Source: Colletes latitarsis
Lineage: Eukaryota > Arthropoda > Insecta > Hymenoptera > Colletidae
DNA: 64,000 nt
Reading direction: 5' to 3'
Assembly: GCF_051014445.1 (NCBI RefSeq)
Contig: NC_135134.1
Location: forward strand, 8,461,672 to 8,525,671
The position numbers were made by a program, and so were the translations under genes. Positions 11,541 to 23,747 of the stretch are shown piece after piece. Numbering within the stretch: the stretch's first letter is position 1; each line of letters starts with the position of its first letter. A model generated the notes under the pieces. The model did not search any database, was not told the origin of the DNA, and saw only the letters and a list, made by a program, of their open reading frames with translations.

Positions 11541-12381
11541 GGATTTGCCCACATCAGACTCATACTTTCGCATACTTCACATACTTGTTGAACAGATCCT
11601 GGGTTTTTTTCTGGTTTCGATCACGTAGTAATGTGGTACCACACTGAAACGGTCAATTGAACCTGGTTTCGAATAATATTTTAGTGGATTACACATGTTA
11701 GGTCTAGGTTAGGTCTGGGATTTGCCCTCATCAGGGTCATACTTTCGAAGTTTTAACATACACGTTGAACAGATCCCTGGATTTTGCTGGTTTGGATCAC
11801 GTAGTAATGTGGCACCACACTGAAACAGTCAATTAAACATGGTTTCCATCAATATTTTTGAGAATAACGCATGTTAGGACTAGGTTAGGGCTGGGATTTG
11901 CCCACATCAGACTCATACTGTTGAATTCTTCACATACTTGTTGAAGAGATCCTGGTCTTTTTCTGGATTGAATTACGTAGTAATGTGATACCACACTGAA
12001 ACAGTCCATTAAACCTGGTTTCGATCAGTATTTTAGAGAATAATTCATGTTAGGTCTAGGTTAGGTCTGGGATTTGCTCTCATCAGGCACGTACTTTCGC
12101 ATATTTCTCATACTTGATGGCCAGATTCTGGGCTTTTTCTGGTTTGGATCACGTAGTAATGTGGTACCACACTGAAACAGTCAATTAAGCCTGGTTTCCA
12201 TCAATATTTTTGAGGATAACGCATGTTATGTCTAGGTTAGGCCTGGGAATTGCCCACATCAGACTCATACTATCGCATACTTCACATACTTGTTGCACAG
12301 ATCCTGGGTTCTTTCTGGTGTGGATCACGTAGTAATGTGGTACCACACTGAAACAGTCCATTAAACCTGGTTTCGATCAAT
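11541..12381 (+). repeat. 8-monomer offset duplication of 10,132-10,972
   Basis: Both copies run through GCCCACATCAGACTCATACT, the GTGGCACCAC monomer, the ACGTTGAACAGATCCCTGG monomer and a gamma-like monomer with CAGGCACGTAC. This copy has extra substitutions, such as TTCGAAG for TTCGCAG near 11,747 and GTGATACCAC near 11,986. Confidence 0.8.
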
Positions 12382-13424
12382 ATTTTAGAGGATAACGCAA
12401 GTTAGGTCTGGGTCAAGTCTGGGATCTGCCCTCATCAGGCTCATACCTTCGCACTTTTCACATACATGTTGATCAGATCCTGGGTTTTTCTGGTTTAGAT
12501 CACGTAGTAATGTGTTACCACACTGAAACAGACCATTAAACCTGGTTTCGATTAATATTTTAATGGATAACGCATGTTAGGTCTAGGTTAGGTCGGGGAT
12601 TTGCCCTCATCAGGGTCATTCTTTCGCAGTTTTAACATACATGTTGAGCAGATCCCTGGATTTTGCTGGTTTGGAACACGTAGTAATGTGGTACCACACT
12701 GAAACAGTCAATTAAACCCGGTTTCCATCAATATTTTTGAGGATAACGCATGTTAGGTCTAGGTTAGGCCTGGGACTGGCCAACATCAGACTCATGCTTT
12801 CACATTCTTCACATACTTGTCGAACAGATGCTGGGTTTTTTCTGGTTTGGATCACGTAGTAATGTGGTACCACACTGAAACAGTCAATTAAACCTGGTTT
12901 CGATCAATATTTTAGAGGATAAGACATGTTTGGTTTGGGATAGGTCTGGGATCAGCCCCCATCAGGCTCATACCTTCGCATTTTTCACATACTTGTTGAA
13001 TAGATCCATGGCTTTTTCTGGTTTGGACCACGTAGTAATGTGGTGCCACACTGAAACAGACCATTAAACCTGGTTTCGATAAATATTTTAGTTGATAACA
13101 CATGTTAGGTCTAGGTTAGGTCTGGGATTTGCCCTCATCAGGGTCATACTTTCGCAGTTTTAACATACATGTTGAACAGATCCCTGTATTTTGCTGGCTT
13201 GGATCACGTAGTAATGTGGTACCACACTGAAACAGTCCATTAAACCTGGTTTCGATTAATATTTTAGTGGATTACACATGTTAGGTCTAGGTTAGGTCTG
13301 GGATTTGCCCTCATCAGGGTCATATTTTCGCAGTATTAACATACATGTTGAACATATCCCTGGATTTTGCTGGTTTGGATCACGTAGTAGTGTGGTACCA
13401 CACTGAAACAGTCAATTAAACCTG

Positions 13425-13935
13425 GTTTCTATCAATATTTTAGAGGATAGCGCAAGTTAGGTCTGGGTCAAGTCTGGGATCTGCCCTCATCAGGCTCATA
13501 CCTTCGCACTTTTCACATACTTGTTGATCAGATCCTGGGTTTTTCTGGTTTAGATCACGTAGTAATGTGGTACCACACTGAAACAGACCATTAAACCTGG
13601 TTTCGATTAATATTTTAGTGGATAACGCATGTTAGGTCTAGGTTAGGTCTGGGATTTGCCCACATCAGGGTCATTCTTTCGCAGTTTTAACATACATGTT
13701 GAGCAGATCCCTGGATTTTGCTGGTTTGGATCACGTAGTAATGTGGTACCACACTGAAACAGTCAATTAAACCCGGTTTCCATCAATATTTTTGAGGATA
13801 ACGCATGTTAGGTCTAGGTTAGGCCTGGGACTTGCCAACATCAGACTCATGCTTTCACATTCTTCACATACTTGTCGAACAGGTGCTGGGTTTCTTCTGG
13901 TTTGGATCACGTAGTAATGTGGTACCACACTGAAA
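13425..13935 (+). repeat. 6-monomer offset duplication of 12,370-12,880
   Basis: The rare signature GGGTCAAGTCTGGGATCTGC is at 12,410 and 13,465. Both copies continue into monomers with GAGCAGATCCC and with TTTCACATTCTTC. Scattered substitutions separate them, and the duplication ends where GTCAATTAAACC and GACAATTAAACC differ. Confidence 0.8.
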
Positions 13936-15460
13936 CAGACAATTAAACCTGGTTTCGATTAATATTTTAGTGGATAACACATGTTATGTCTAGGTAAGGT
14001 CTGGGATTTGCCCTCATCAGGGTCATACTTTCGCAGTTTTAGCATACATGTTGAACATATCCCTGGATTTTGCTGGTTTGGATCACGTAGTAATGTGGTA
14101 CCACACTGAAACGGTCAATTAAACCTGGTTTCCATCAATATTGTTGAGGATAACGCATGTTAGGTCTAGGTTAGGCCTGGGACATGCCAACATCAGACTC
14201 ATGCTTTCGCATTCTTCACACACTTGTTTAACAGATGCTGGGTTTTTTCTGGTTTGGACCACGTAGTAATGTGGTGCCACACTGAAACAGACCATTAAAC
14301 CTGGTTTCGATTAATATTTTAGTTGATAACACATGTTAGGTCTAGGTTAGGTCTGGGATTTGCCCTCATCAGGGTCATACTTTCGCAGTTTTAACATACA
14401 CGTTGAACAGATCCCTGGATTTTGCTGGTTTGGATCACGTAGTAATGTGGCACCACACTGAAACAGTCAATTAAACATGATTTCCATCAATATTTTTGAG
14501 AATAACGCATGTTAGGACTAGGTTAGGCCTGGGATTTGCCCACATCAGACTCATACTGTTGCATTCTTCACATACTTGTTGAAGAGATCCTGGTCTTTTT
14601 CTGGATTGAATTACGTAGTAATGTGGTACCACACTGAAACAGTCCATTAAACCTGGTTTCGATCAGTATTTTAGAGAATAATTCATGTTAGGTCTAGGTT
14701 AGGTCTGGGATTTGCTCTCATCAGGCACGTACTTTCGCATATTTCTCATACTTGATGGCGAGATTCTGGGCTTTTTCTGGTTTGGATCACGTAGTAATGT
14801 GGTACCACACTGAAACAGTCAATTAAGCCTGGTTTCCATCAATATTTTTGAGGATAACGCATGTTATGTCTAGGTTAGGCCTGGGAATTGCCCACATCAG
14901 ACTCATACTATCGCATACTTCTCATACTTGTTGAACAGATCCTGGGTTTTTTCTGGTGTGCATCACGTAGTAATGTGGTACCACACTGAAACAGTCCATT
15001 AAACCTGGTTTCGATCAATGTTTTAGAGGATAACGCAAGTTATGTCCGGGATAGGTCTGGGATTTGCCCTCATCAGGCTCATACTTTCGCGTTTTTCACA
15101 TACTTGTTGAAGAGATCCTGGTCTTTTTCTGGATTGGATCACGTAGTAATGTGGTACCACACTGAAACAGTCCATTAAACCTGGTTTCGATCAATATTTT
15201 AGAGAATAATTCATGTTAGGTCTAGGTTAGGTCTGGAATTTGCTCTCATCAGGCTCGTACTTTTGCATATTTCTCATACTTGATGGCCAGATTCTGGGCT
15301 TTTTCTTGTTTGGATCACGTAGTAATGTGGTACCACACTGAAACAGTCCATTAAACCTGGTTTCGATCAATATTTTAGAGGATAACGCATGTTATGTCCG
15401 GGATAGGTCTGGGATTTGCCCTCATCAGGCTCATACTTTCGCGTTTTTCACATACTTGTT

Positions 15461-16165
15461 GAAGAGATCCTGGTCTTTTTCTGGATTGGATCACGTAGTA
15501 ATGTGGTACCACACTGAAGCAGTCCATTAAACCTGGTTTCGATCAATATTTTAAAGAATAATTCATGTTAGGTCTAGGTTAGGTCTGGAATTTGCTCTCA
15601 TCAGGCTCGTACTTTCGCATATTTCTCTTACTTGATGGCCAGATTCTGGGCTTTTTCTTGTTTGGATCACGTAGTAATGTGGTACCACACTGAAACAGTC
15701 CATTAAGCCTGGTTTCGATCAATATTTTAGAGGATAACGCATGTTATGTCCAGGTTAGGCCTGGGAATTGCCCACATCAGACTCACACTTTCGCATACTT
15801 CACATACTTGTTGAACAGATCCTGGGTTTTTTCTGGTGTGGATCACGTTGTAATGTGGTACCACACTGAAACAGTCGTTTAAACCTGGTTTCGATCTATA
15901 TTTTTGAGGACAACGCATGTTAGGTCTAGGTTAGGCCTGCGATTTTCCCTCATCAGACTCATACTTTCGCATTCTTCATATACTTGTTGAACGGATGCTG
16001 GGCTTTTTCTGGTTTGGATCACGTAGTAATGTGGTACCACTTTGAAACAGTAAATTAGACCTGGTTTCGATCAATATTTTAGAGGATAACGCAAGTTAGG
16101 TCTGGGACAGGTCTGGGATCTGCCATCATCAGGCTCATACCTTCGCATTTTTCACATACTTGTTG
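15461..16165 (+). repeat. Four-monomer block shared with 48,202-48,906
   Basis: The block runs GAAGAGATCCTGGTC, TTCATGTTAGG (gamma type), AATTGCCCACATCAGACTCA, CAGTCGTTTAAACC, TTGAACGGATGCTGGG and TCAATTAGACC-like monomers in the same order as 48.2 kb, at an offset of 32,741 bp (186 monomers). Similar orders occur inside the C and D domains, so this is a common local arrangement of the left half of the array. Confidence 0.75.
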
Positions 16166-16320
16166 ATCAGATCCTGGGTTTTTCAGGTTTGGATCACGTA
16201 GTAATGTGGTACCACACTGAGACAGACCATTAAACCTGGTTTCGATTATTATTTTAGTGGATAACGCATGTTAGGTCTAGGTTAGGTCTGGGATTTGCCC
16301 AAATCAGGGTCATACTTTCG

Positions 16321-16712
16321 CAGTATTAACATACATGTTGACCTGAGCGAGGGTTTTTTCTGCTTTGGATCACGTAGCAAAGTGGTACCACACTAAAACA
16401 GTCAATTAAGCCTGGTATCGATCAATGTTTTAGACGATAACGCAAGTTATGTCCGGGATAGGTCTGGGGTTTGCCCTCATCAGGCTCATACTTTCGCGCT
16501 TTTCACATACTTGTTGAAGAGATCCTGGTCTTTTTCTTGATTGGATCACGTAGTAATGTGGTACCACACAGAAACAGTCCATTAAACCTGGTTTCGATCA
16601 GTATTTTAGAGAATAATTCATGTTAGGTCTAGGTTAGGTCTGGGATTTGCTCTCATCAGGCTCGTACTTTCGCATATATCTCATAGTTGATGGCCAGATT
16701 CTGGGCTTTTTC
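16321..16712 (+). repeat. alpha-beta-gamma module, copy 4
   Basis: In domain B, with TCTGGGGTTTG in beta and ATATATCTCATAGTTGATGG in gamma. Confidence 0.85.
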
Positions 16713-18827
16713 TGGTTTGGATCACGTAGTAATGTGGTACCACACTGAAACAGACCATTAAACCTGGTTTCGATTATTATTTTAGTGGACAACGCATGTT
16801 AGGTCTAGGTTAGGTCTGGGATTTGCCATCATCAGGGTCATACTTTCGCAGTTTTAACATACATGTTGAACTGATCCCTGGATATTGCTGGTTTGGATCA
16901 CGTAGTAATGTGGTACCACACTGAAACAGTCAATTAAACCTGGTTTCCATCAATATTTTTGAGGATAACGCATGTTAGGTCTAGGTTAGGCCTGGGATTT
17001 GCTCTCATCAGGCTCGTACTTTCGCATATTTCTCATACTTGATGGCCAGATTCAGGGCTTTTTCTGGTTTGGATCACGTAGTAATGTGGTACCACACTGA
17101 AACGGTCCATTAAACCTGGTGTCGATCAATATTCTAGGGGATAACACATGTAAGGTCTAGGTTAGGTCTGGGATTTGCCCAAATCAGGGTCATACTTTCG
17201 CAGTATTAACATACATGTTGACCTGAGCGAGGGTTTTTTCTGCTTTGGATCAGGTAGCAAAGTGGTACCACAATAAAACAGTCAATTAAACCTGGTTTCG
17301 ATCAATATTTTAGAGGATAACGCATGTTATGTCTAGGTTAGGCCTGGCAATTGCCCACATCAGACTCACACTTTCGCATACTCCACATACTTGTTGAACA
17401 GATCCTGGGTTTTTTTCTGGTGTGGATCACGTAGTAATGTGGTACCACACTGGAACAGTCGTTTAAACCTGGTTTCGATCTATATTTTAGAGGATAACGC
17501 AAGTTAGGTCTGGGACAGGTCTGGGATCTGCCATCATCAGGCTCATACCTTCGCATTTTTCACATACTTGTTGATCAGATCCTGGGTTTTTCTGGTTTGG
17601 ATCACGTAGCAAAGTGGTACCACACTAAAACAGTCAATTATACCTGGTTTCGATCAATATTTTATAGGATAACGCAAGTTATGTCTGGGATACGTCTGGG
17701 ATTTGCTCTCATCAGGCCCATACTTTCGCGTTTTTCACATACTTGTTGAAGAGATCCTGGGCTTTTTCTGGATTGGATCACGTAGTAATGTGGTACCACA
17801 CTGAAACAGTCGATTAAACCTGGTTTCGATCAATATTTTTGGGGACAACGCATGTTAGGTCTAGGTTAGGCCTGGGATTTGCTCTCATCAGGCTCGTACT
17901 TTCGCATATATCTCATAGTTGATGGCCAGATTCTGGGCTTTTTCTGGTTTGGATCACGTAGTAATGTGGTACCACACTGAAACAGTCAATTAAACCTGGT
18001 TTCCATCAATATTTTTGAGGATAACGCATGTTAGGTCTAGGTTAGGCCTGGGATTTGCTCTCATCAGGCTCGTACTTTCGCATATTTCTCATACTTGATG
18101 GCCAGATTCAGGGCTTTTTCTGGTTTGGATCACGTAGTAATGTGGTACCACACTGAAACGGTCCATTAAACCTGGTGTCGATCAATATTCTAGGGGATAA
18201 CACATGTAAGGTCTAGGTTAGGTCTGGGATTTGCCCAAATCAGGGTCATACTTTCGCAGTATTAACATACATGTTGACCTGAGCGAGGGTTTTTTCTGCT
18301 TTGGATCACGTAGCAAAGTGGTACCACACTAAAACAGTCAATTAAGCCTGGTATCGATCAATGTTTTAGACGATAACGCAAGTTATGTCCGGGATAGGTC
18401 TGGGATTTGCCATCATCAGGGTCATACTTTCGCAGTTTTAACATACACGTTGAACAGATCCCTGGATTTTGCTGGTCTGTATCACGTAGTAATGTGGCAC
18501 CACACTGAAACAGTCAATTAAACCTGGTTTCCATCAATATTTTTGAGAATAACGCATGTTAGGTCTAGGTTAGGCCTGGGATTTGCCCACATCAGACTCA
18601 TACTGTTGCATTCTTCACATACTTGTTGAACAGATCCCGGGCTTTTTCTGCTTTGGATCACATAGTAATGTGGTACCACACTGAAACAGTTAATTAAACC
18701 TGGTTTCGATTAATATTTTAGTGGATTACACATGTTAGGTCTAGGCTAGGTCTGGGATTTGCCCTCATCAGGGTCATACTTTCGCAGTATTAACATACAT
18801 GTTGACCTGAGCAAGGGTTTTTCTCTG

Positions 18828-21800
18828 CTTTGGATCACGTAGCAAAGTGGTACCACACTAAAACAGTCAATTATACCTGGTTTCGATCAATATTTTATAG
18901 GATAACGCAAGTTATGTCTGGGATACGTCTGGGATTTGCTCTCATCAGGCCCATACTTTCGCGTTTTTCACATACTTGTTGAAGAGATCCTGGGCTTTTT
19001 CTGGATTGGATCACGTAGTAATGTGGTACCACACTGAAACAGTCGATTAAACCTGGTTTCGATCAATATTTTTGGGGACAACGCATGTTAGGTCTAGGTT
19101 AGGCCTGGGATTTTCCCTCATCAGACTCATACTTTCGCATTCTTCATATACTTGTTGAACAGATGCTGGGTTTTTTCTGCTTTGGATCACGTAGTAATGT
19201 GGTACCACTTTGAAACAGTCAATTAAACCTGGTTTCGATCAATATTTTAGAGGATAACGCAAGTTAGGTCTGGGACAGGTCTGGGATCTGCCATCATCAG
19301 GGTCATTCTTTCGCAGTTTTAACATACATGTTGAACAGATCCCTGGATTTTGCTGGTTTGGATCACGTAGTAATGTGGTACCACACTGAAACAGTCAATT
19401 CAACCTGGTTTCCATCAATATTTTTGAGGATAACGCATGTTAGGTCAAGGTTAGGCCTGGGATTTGCCCACATCAGACTCATACTTTCGCATACTTCACA
19501 TACTTGTTGAACAGATCCTGGGTTTTTTTCTGGTTTCGATCACGTAGTAATGTGGTACCACACTGAAACGGTCAATTGAACCTGGTTTCGAATAATATTT
19601 TAGTGGATTACACATGTTAGGTCTAGGTTAGGTCTGGGATTTGCCCTCATCAGGGTCATACTTTCGCAGTTTTAACATACACGTTGAACAGATCCCTGGA
19701 TTTTGCTGGTTTGGATCACGTAGTAATGTGGCACCACACTGAAACAGTCAATTAAACATGGTTTCCATCAATATTTTTGAGAATAACGCATGTTAGGACT
19801 AGGTTAGGCCTGGGATTTGCCCACATCAGACTCATACTGTTGCATTCTTCACATACTTGTTGAAGAGATCCTGGTCTTTTTCTGGATTGAATTACGTAGT
19901 AATGTGGTACCACACTGAAACAGTCCATTAAACCTGGTTTCGATCAGTATTTTAGAGAATAATTCATGTTAGGTCTAGGTTAGGTCTGGGATTTGCTCTC
20001 ATCAGGCACGTACTTTCGCATATTTCTCATACTTGATGGCCAGATTCTGGGCTTTTTCTGGTTTGGATCACGTAGTAATGTGGTACCACACTGAAACAGT
20101 CAATTAAGCCTGGTTTCCTTCAATATTTTTGAGGATAACGCATGTTATGTCTAGGTTAGGCCTGGGAATTGCCCACATCAGACTCATACTATCGCATACT
20201 TCACATACTTGTTGAACAGATCCTGGGTTTTTTTTGGTGTGGATCACGTAGTAATGTGGTACCACACTGAAACAGTCCATTAAACCTGGTTTCGATCAAT
20301 GTTTTAGAGGATAACGCAAGTTATGTCCGGGATAGGTCTGGGATTTGCCCTCATCAGGCTCATACTTTCGCGTTTTTCACATACTTGTTGAAGAGATCCT
20401 GGTCTTTTTCTGGATTGGATCACGTAGTAATGTGGTACCACACTGAAACAGTCCATTAAACCTGGTTTCGATCAATATTTTAGAGAATAATTCATGTTAG
20501 GTCTAGGTTAGGTCTGGAATTTGCTCTCATCAGGCTCGTACTTTTGCATATTTCTCATACTTGATGGCCAGATTCTGGGCTTTTTCTTGTTTGGATCACG
20601 TAGTAATGTGGTACCACACTGAAACAGTCCATTAAACCTGGTTTCGATCAATATTTTACAGGATAACGCATGTTATGTCTAGGTTAGGCCTGGGAATTGC
20701 CCACATCAGACTCATACTTTCGCATACTTCACATACTTGTTGAACAGATCCTGGGTTTTTTCTGGTGTGGATCACGTAGTAATGTGGTACCACACTGAAA
20801 CAGTCTTTTAAACCTGGTTTCGATCAGTATTTTAGAGAATAATTCATGTTAGGTCTAGGTTAGGTCTGTGATTTGCTCTCATCAGGCTCGTACTTTCGCA
20901 TATTTCTCATACTTGATGGCCAGATTCTGGGCTTTTTCTGGTTTGGATCACGTAGTAATGTGGTACCACACTGAAACAGTCAACTAAGCCTGGTTTCCAT
21001 CAATATTTTTGAGGATAACGCATGTTATGTCTAGGTTAGGCCTGGGAATTGCCCACATCAGACTCATACTTTCGCATACTTCACATACTTGTTGAACAGA
21101 TCCTGGTTTTTTTCTGGTGTGGATCACGTAGTAATGTGGTACCACACTGAAACAGTCCATTAAACCTGGTTTCGATCAATGTTTTAGAGGATAACGCAAG
21201 TTATGTCTGGGATAGGTCTGGGATTTGCCCTCATCAGGCTCATACTTTCGCGTTTTTCACATACTTATTGAAGAGATCCTGGTCTTTTTCTGGATTGGAT
21301 CACGTAGTAATGTGGTACCACACTGAAACAGTCCATTAAACCTGGTTTCGATCTATATTTTTGAGGACAACGCATGTTAGGTCTAGGTTAGGCCTGTGAT
21401 TTTCCCTCATCAGACTCATACTTTCGCATTCTTCATATACTTGTTGAACGGATGCTGGGTTTTTTCTGGTTTGGATCACGTAGCAATGTGGTACCACTTT
21501 GAAACAGTCAATTAGACCTGGTTTCGATCAATATTTTAGAGGATAACGCAAGTTAGGTCTGGGACAGGTATGGGATCTGCCATCATAAGGCTCATACCTT
21601 CGCATTTTTCACATACTTGTTGATCAGATCCTGGGTTTTTCAGGTTTGGATCACGTAGTAATGTGGTACCACACTGAGACAGACCATTAAACCTGGTTTC
21701 GATTATTATTTTAGTGGATGACGCATGTTAGGTCTAGGTTAGGTCTGGGATTTGCCCAAATCAGGGTCATACTTTCGCAGTATTAACATACATGTTGACC

Positions 21801-22802
21801 TGAGCGAGGGTTTTTTCCGCTTTGGATCACGTAGCAAAGTGGTACCACACTAAAACAGTCAATTAAGCCTGGTATCGATCAATGTTTTAGACGATAACGC
21901 AAGTTATGTCCGGGATAGGTCTGGGGTTTGCCCTCATCAGGCTCATACTTTCGCGTTTTTCACATAGTTGTTGAAGAGATCCTGGTCTTTTTCTGGATTG
22001 GATCACGTAGTAATGTGGTACCACGCTGAAACAGTCCATTAAACCTGGTTTCGATCAGTATTTTAGAGAATAATTCATGTTAGGTCTAGGTTAGGTCTGG
22101 AATTTGCTCTCATCAGGCTCGTACTTTCGCATATTTCTCATCCCTTGATGGCCAGATTCTGGGCTTTTTCGTGTTTGGATCACGTAGTAATGTGGTACCA
22201 CACTGAAACAGTCCATTAAACCTGGTTTCGATCAATATTTTAGAGGATAACGCATGTTATGTCTAGGTTAGGCCTGGGAATTGCCCACATCAGACTCACA
22301 CTTTCGCATACTTCACATACTTGTTGAACAGATCCTGGGTTTTTTCTGGTGTGGATCACGTTGTAATGTGGTACCACACTGAAACAGTCGTTTAAACCTG
22401 GTTTCGATCTATATTTTTGAGGACGACGCATGTTAGGTCTAGGTTAGGCCTGCGATTTTCCCTCATCAGACTCATACTTTCGCATTCTTCATATACTTGT
22501 TGAACGGATGCTGGGTTTTTTCTGGTTTGGATCACGTAGTAATGTGGTACCACTTTGAAACAGTCAATTAGACCTGGTTTCGATCAATATTTTAAAGGAT
22601 AACGCAAGTAAGGTCTGGGACAGGTCTGGGATCTGCCATCATCAGGCTCATACCTTCGCATTTTTCACATACTTGTTGATCAGATCCTGGGTTTTTCAGG
22701 TTTGGATCACGTAGTAATGTGGTACCACACTGAGACAGACCATTAAACCTGGTTTCGATTATTATTTTAGTGGATAACGCATGTTAGGTCTAGGTTAGGT
22801 CT
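18828..22802 (+). repeat. 3,975-bp block, copy 1
   Basis: Base-by-base reading against the sequence 4,920 bp further on showed no difference, including rare marks such as TTTCCTTCAATATT near 20,114, CATCATAAGG near 21,591 and TCCCTTGATGG near 22,141. The left limit is set by AGCAAAG following different upstream sequence, the right limit by the TTAGG microrepeat. The downstream sequence is cassette D. Confidence 0.9.
21778..22170 (+). repeat. alpha-beta-gamma module, copy 5
   Basis: In block C copy 1, with TTTTTTCCGC in alpha and an extra base in TCATCCCTTGATGG of gamma. Confidence 0.85.
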
Positions 22803-23747
22803 GGGATTTGCCCTCATCAGGGTCATACTTTCGCAGTTTTAACATACATGTTGAACAGATCCCTGGATTTTGCTGGTTTGGATCACGTAGTAATGTGGTA
22901 CCACACTGAAACAGTCAATTAAACCTGGTTTCCATCAATATTTTTGAGGATAACGCATGTTAGGTCTAGGTTAGGCCTGGGATTTGCCCAAATCAGGGTC
23001 ATACTTTCGCAGTATTAACATACGTGTTGACCTGAGCGAGGGTTTTTTCTGGTTTGGATCACGTAGCAAAGTGGTACCACACTAAAACAGTCAATTAAAC
23101 CTGGTATCGACCAATGTTTTAGAGGATAACAGCAAGTTATGTCCGGGATAGGTCTGGGATCTGCCATCATCAGGCTCATACCTTCGCATTTTTCACATAC
23201 TTGTTGATCAGATCCTGGGTTTTTCTGGTTTGGATCACGTAGTAATGTGGTACCACACTGAAACAGTCAATTAAACCTGGTTTCCATCAATATTTTTGAG
23301 GATAACGCATGTTAGGTCTAGGCTAGGCCTGGGATTTGCCCAAATCAGGGTCATACTTTCGCAGTATTAACATACATGTGCGAGGGTTTTTTCTGCTTTG
23401 GATCACGTAGCAAAGTGGTACCACACTAAAACAGTCAATTAAACCTGGTTTCGATTAATATTTTTGTGGATAACGCATGTTAGGTCTAGGTTAAGTCTGG
23501 GATTTGCCCTCATCAGGGTCATACTTTCGCAGTTTTAACATACATGTTGAACACATCCCTGGATTTTGCTGGTTTGGATCACGTAGTAAAGTGGTACCAC
23601 ACTGAAACAGTCAATTAAACCTGGTTTCGATCAATATTTTAGAGGATAACGCAAGTTAGGTCTGGGATAGGTCTGGGATCTGCCCTCATCAGGCTCATAC
23701 CTTCGCATTTTTCTCATTTTTGTTGGCCAGATCCTGGGCTTTTTCTG
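22741..23747 (+). repeat. Cassette D, first (isolated) copy
   Basis: About 1 kb matches 28,552-29,558 (offset 5,811), 32,769-33,775 and 37,691-38,705. Shared rare marks are ATCGACCAATG, GGATAACAGCAAG (one base longer than usual) and TTTCTCATTTTTGTTGGCC (CACATTTTTG in the 37.7-kb copy). Here it is inserted between the two identical C blocks. Confidence 0.85.
23249..23416 (+). repeat. 168-bp monomer with an 8-bp deletion
   Basis: It reads CATACATGTGCGAGGG where related monomers read CATACATGTTGACCTGAGCGAG, so TGACCTGA is missing. The same deletion is in 29,060-29,227 and 33,277-33,444, but the homologous monomer at 38,199-38,374 is full length. Confidence 0.9.

Larger units (their letters stand above)
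10741..18827 (+). repeat. Domain B: mosaic of short duplications
   Basis: No single HOR length dominates. I see an 8-mer duplication (10,132-10,972 with 11,541-12,381, offset 1,409), 6-mers (12,370-12,880 with 13,425-13,935, offset 1,055; 16,884-17,262 with 17,940-18,318, offset 1,056), a 2-mer (15,000-15,345 with 15,352-15,697, offset 352) and a 7-mer (17,597-17,879 with 18,830-19,112, offset 1,233). Many junctions fall between monomers that are neighbours in A. There is no gene. Confidence 0.8.
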
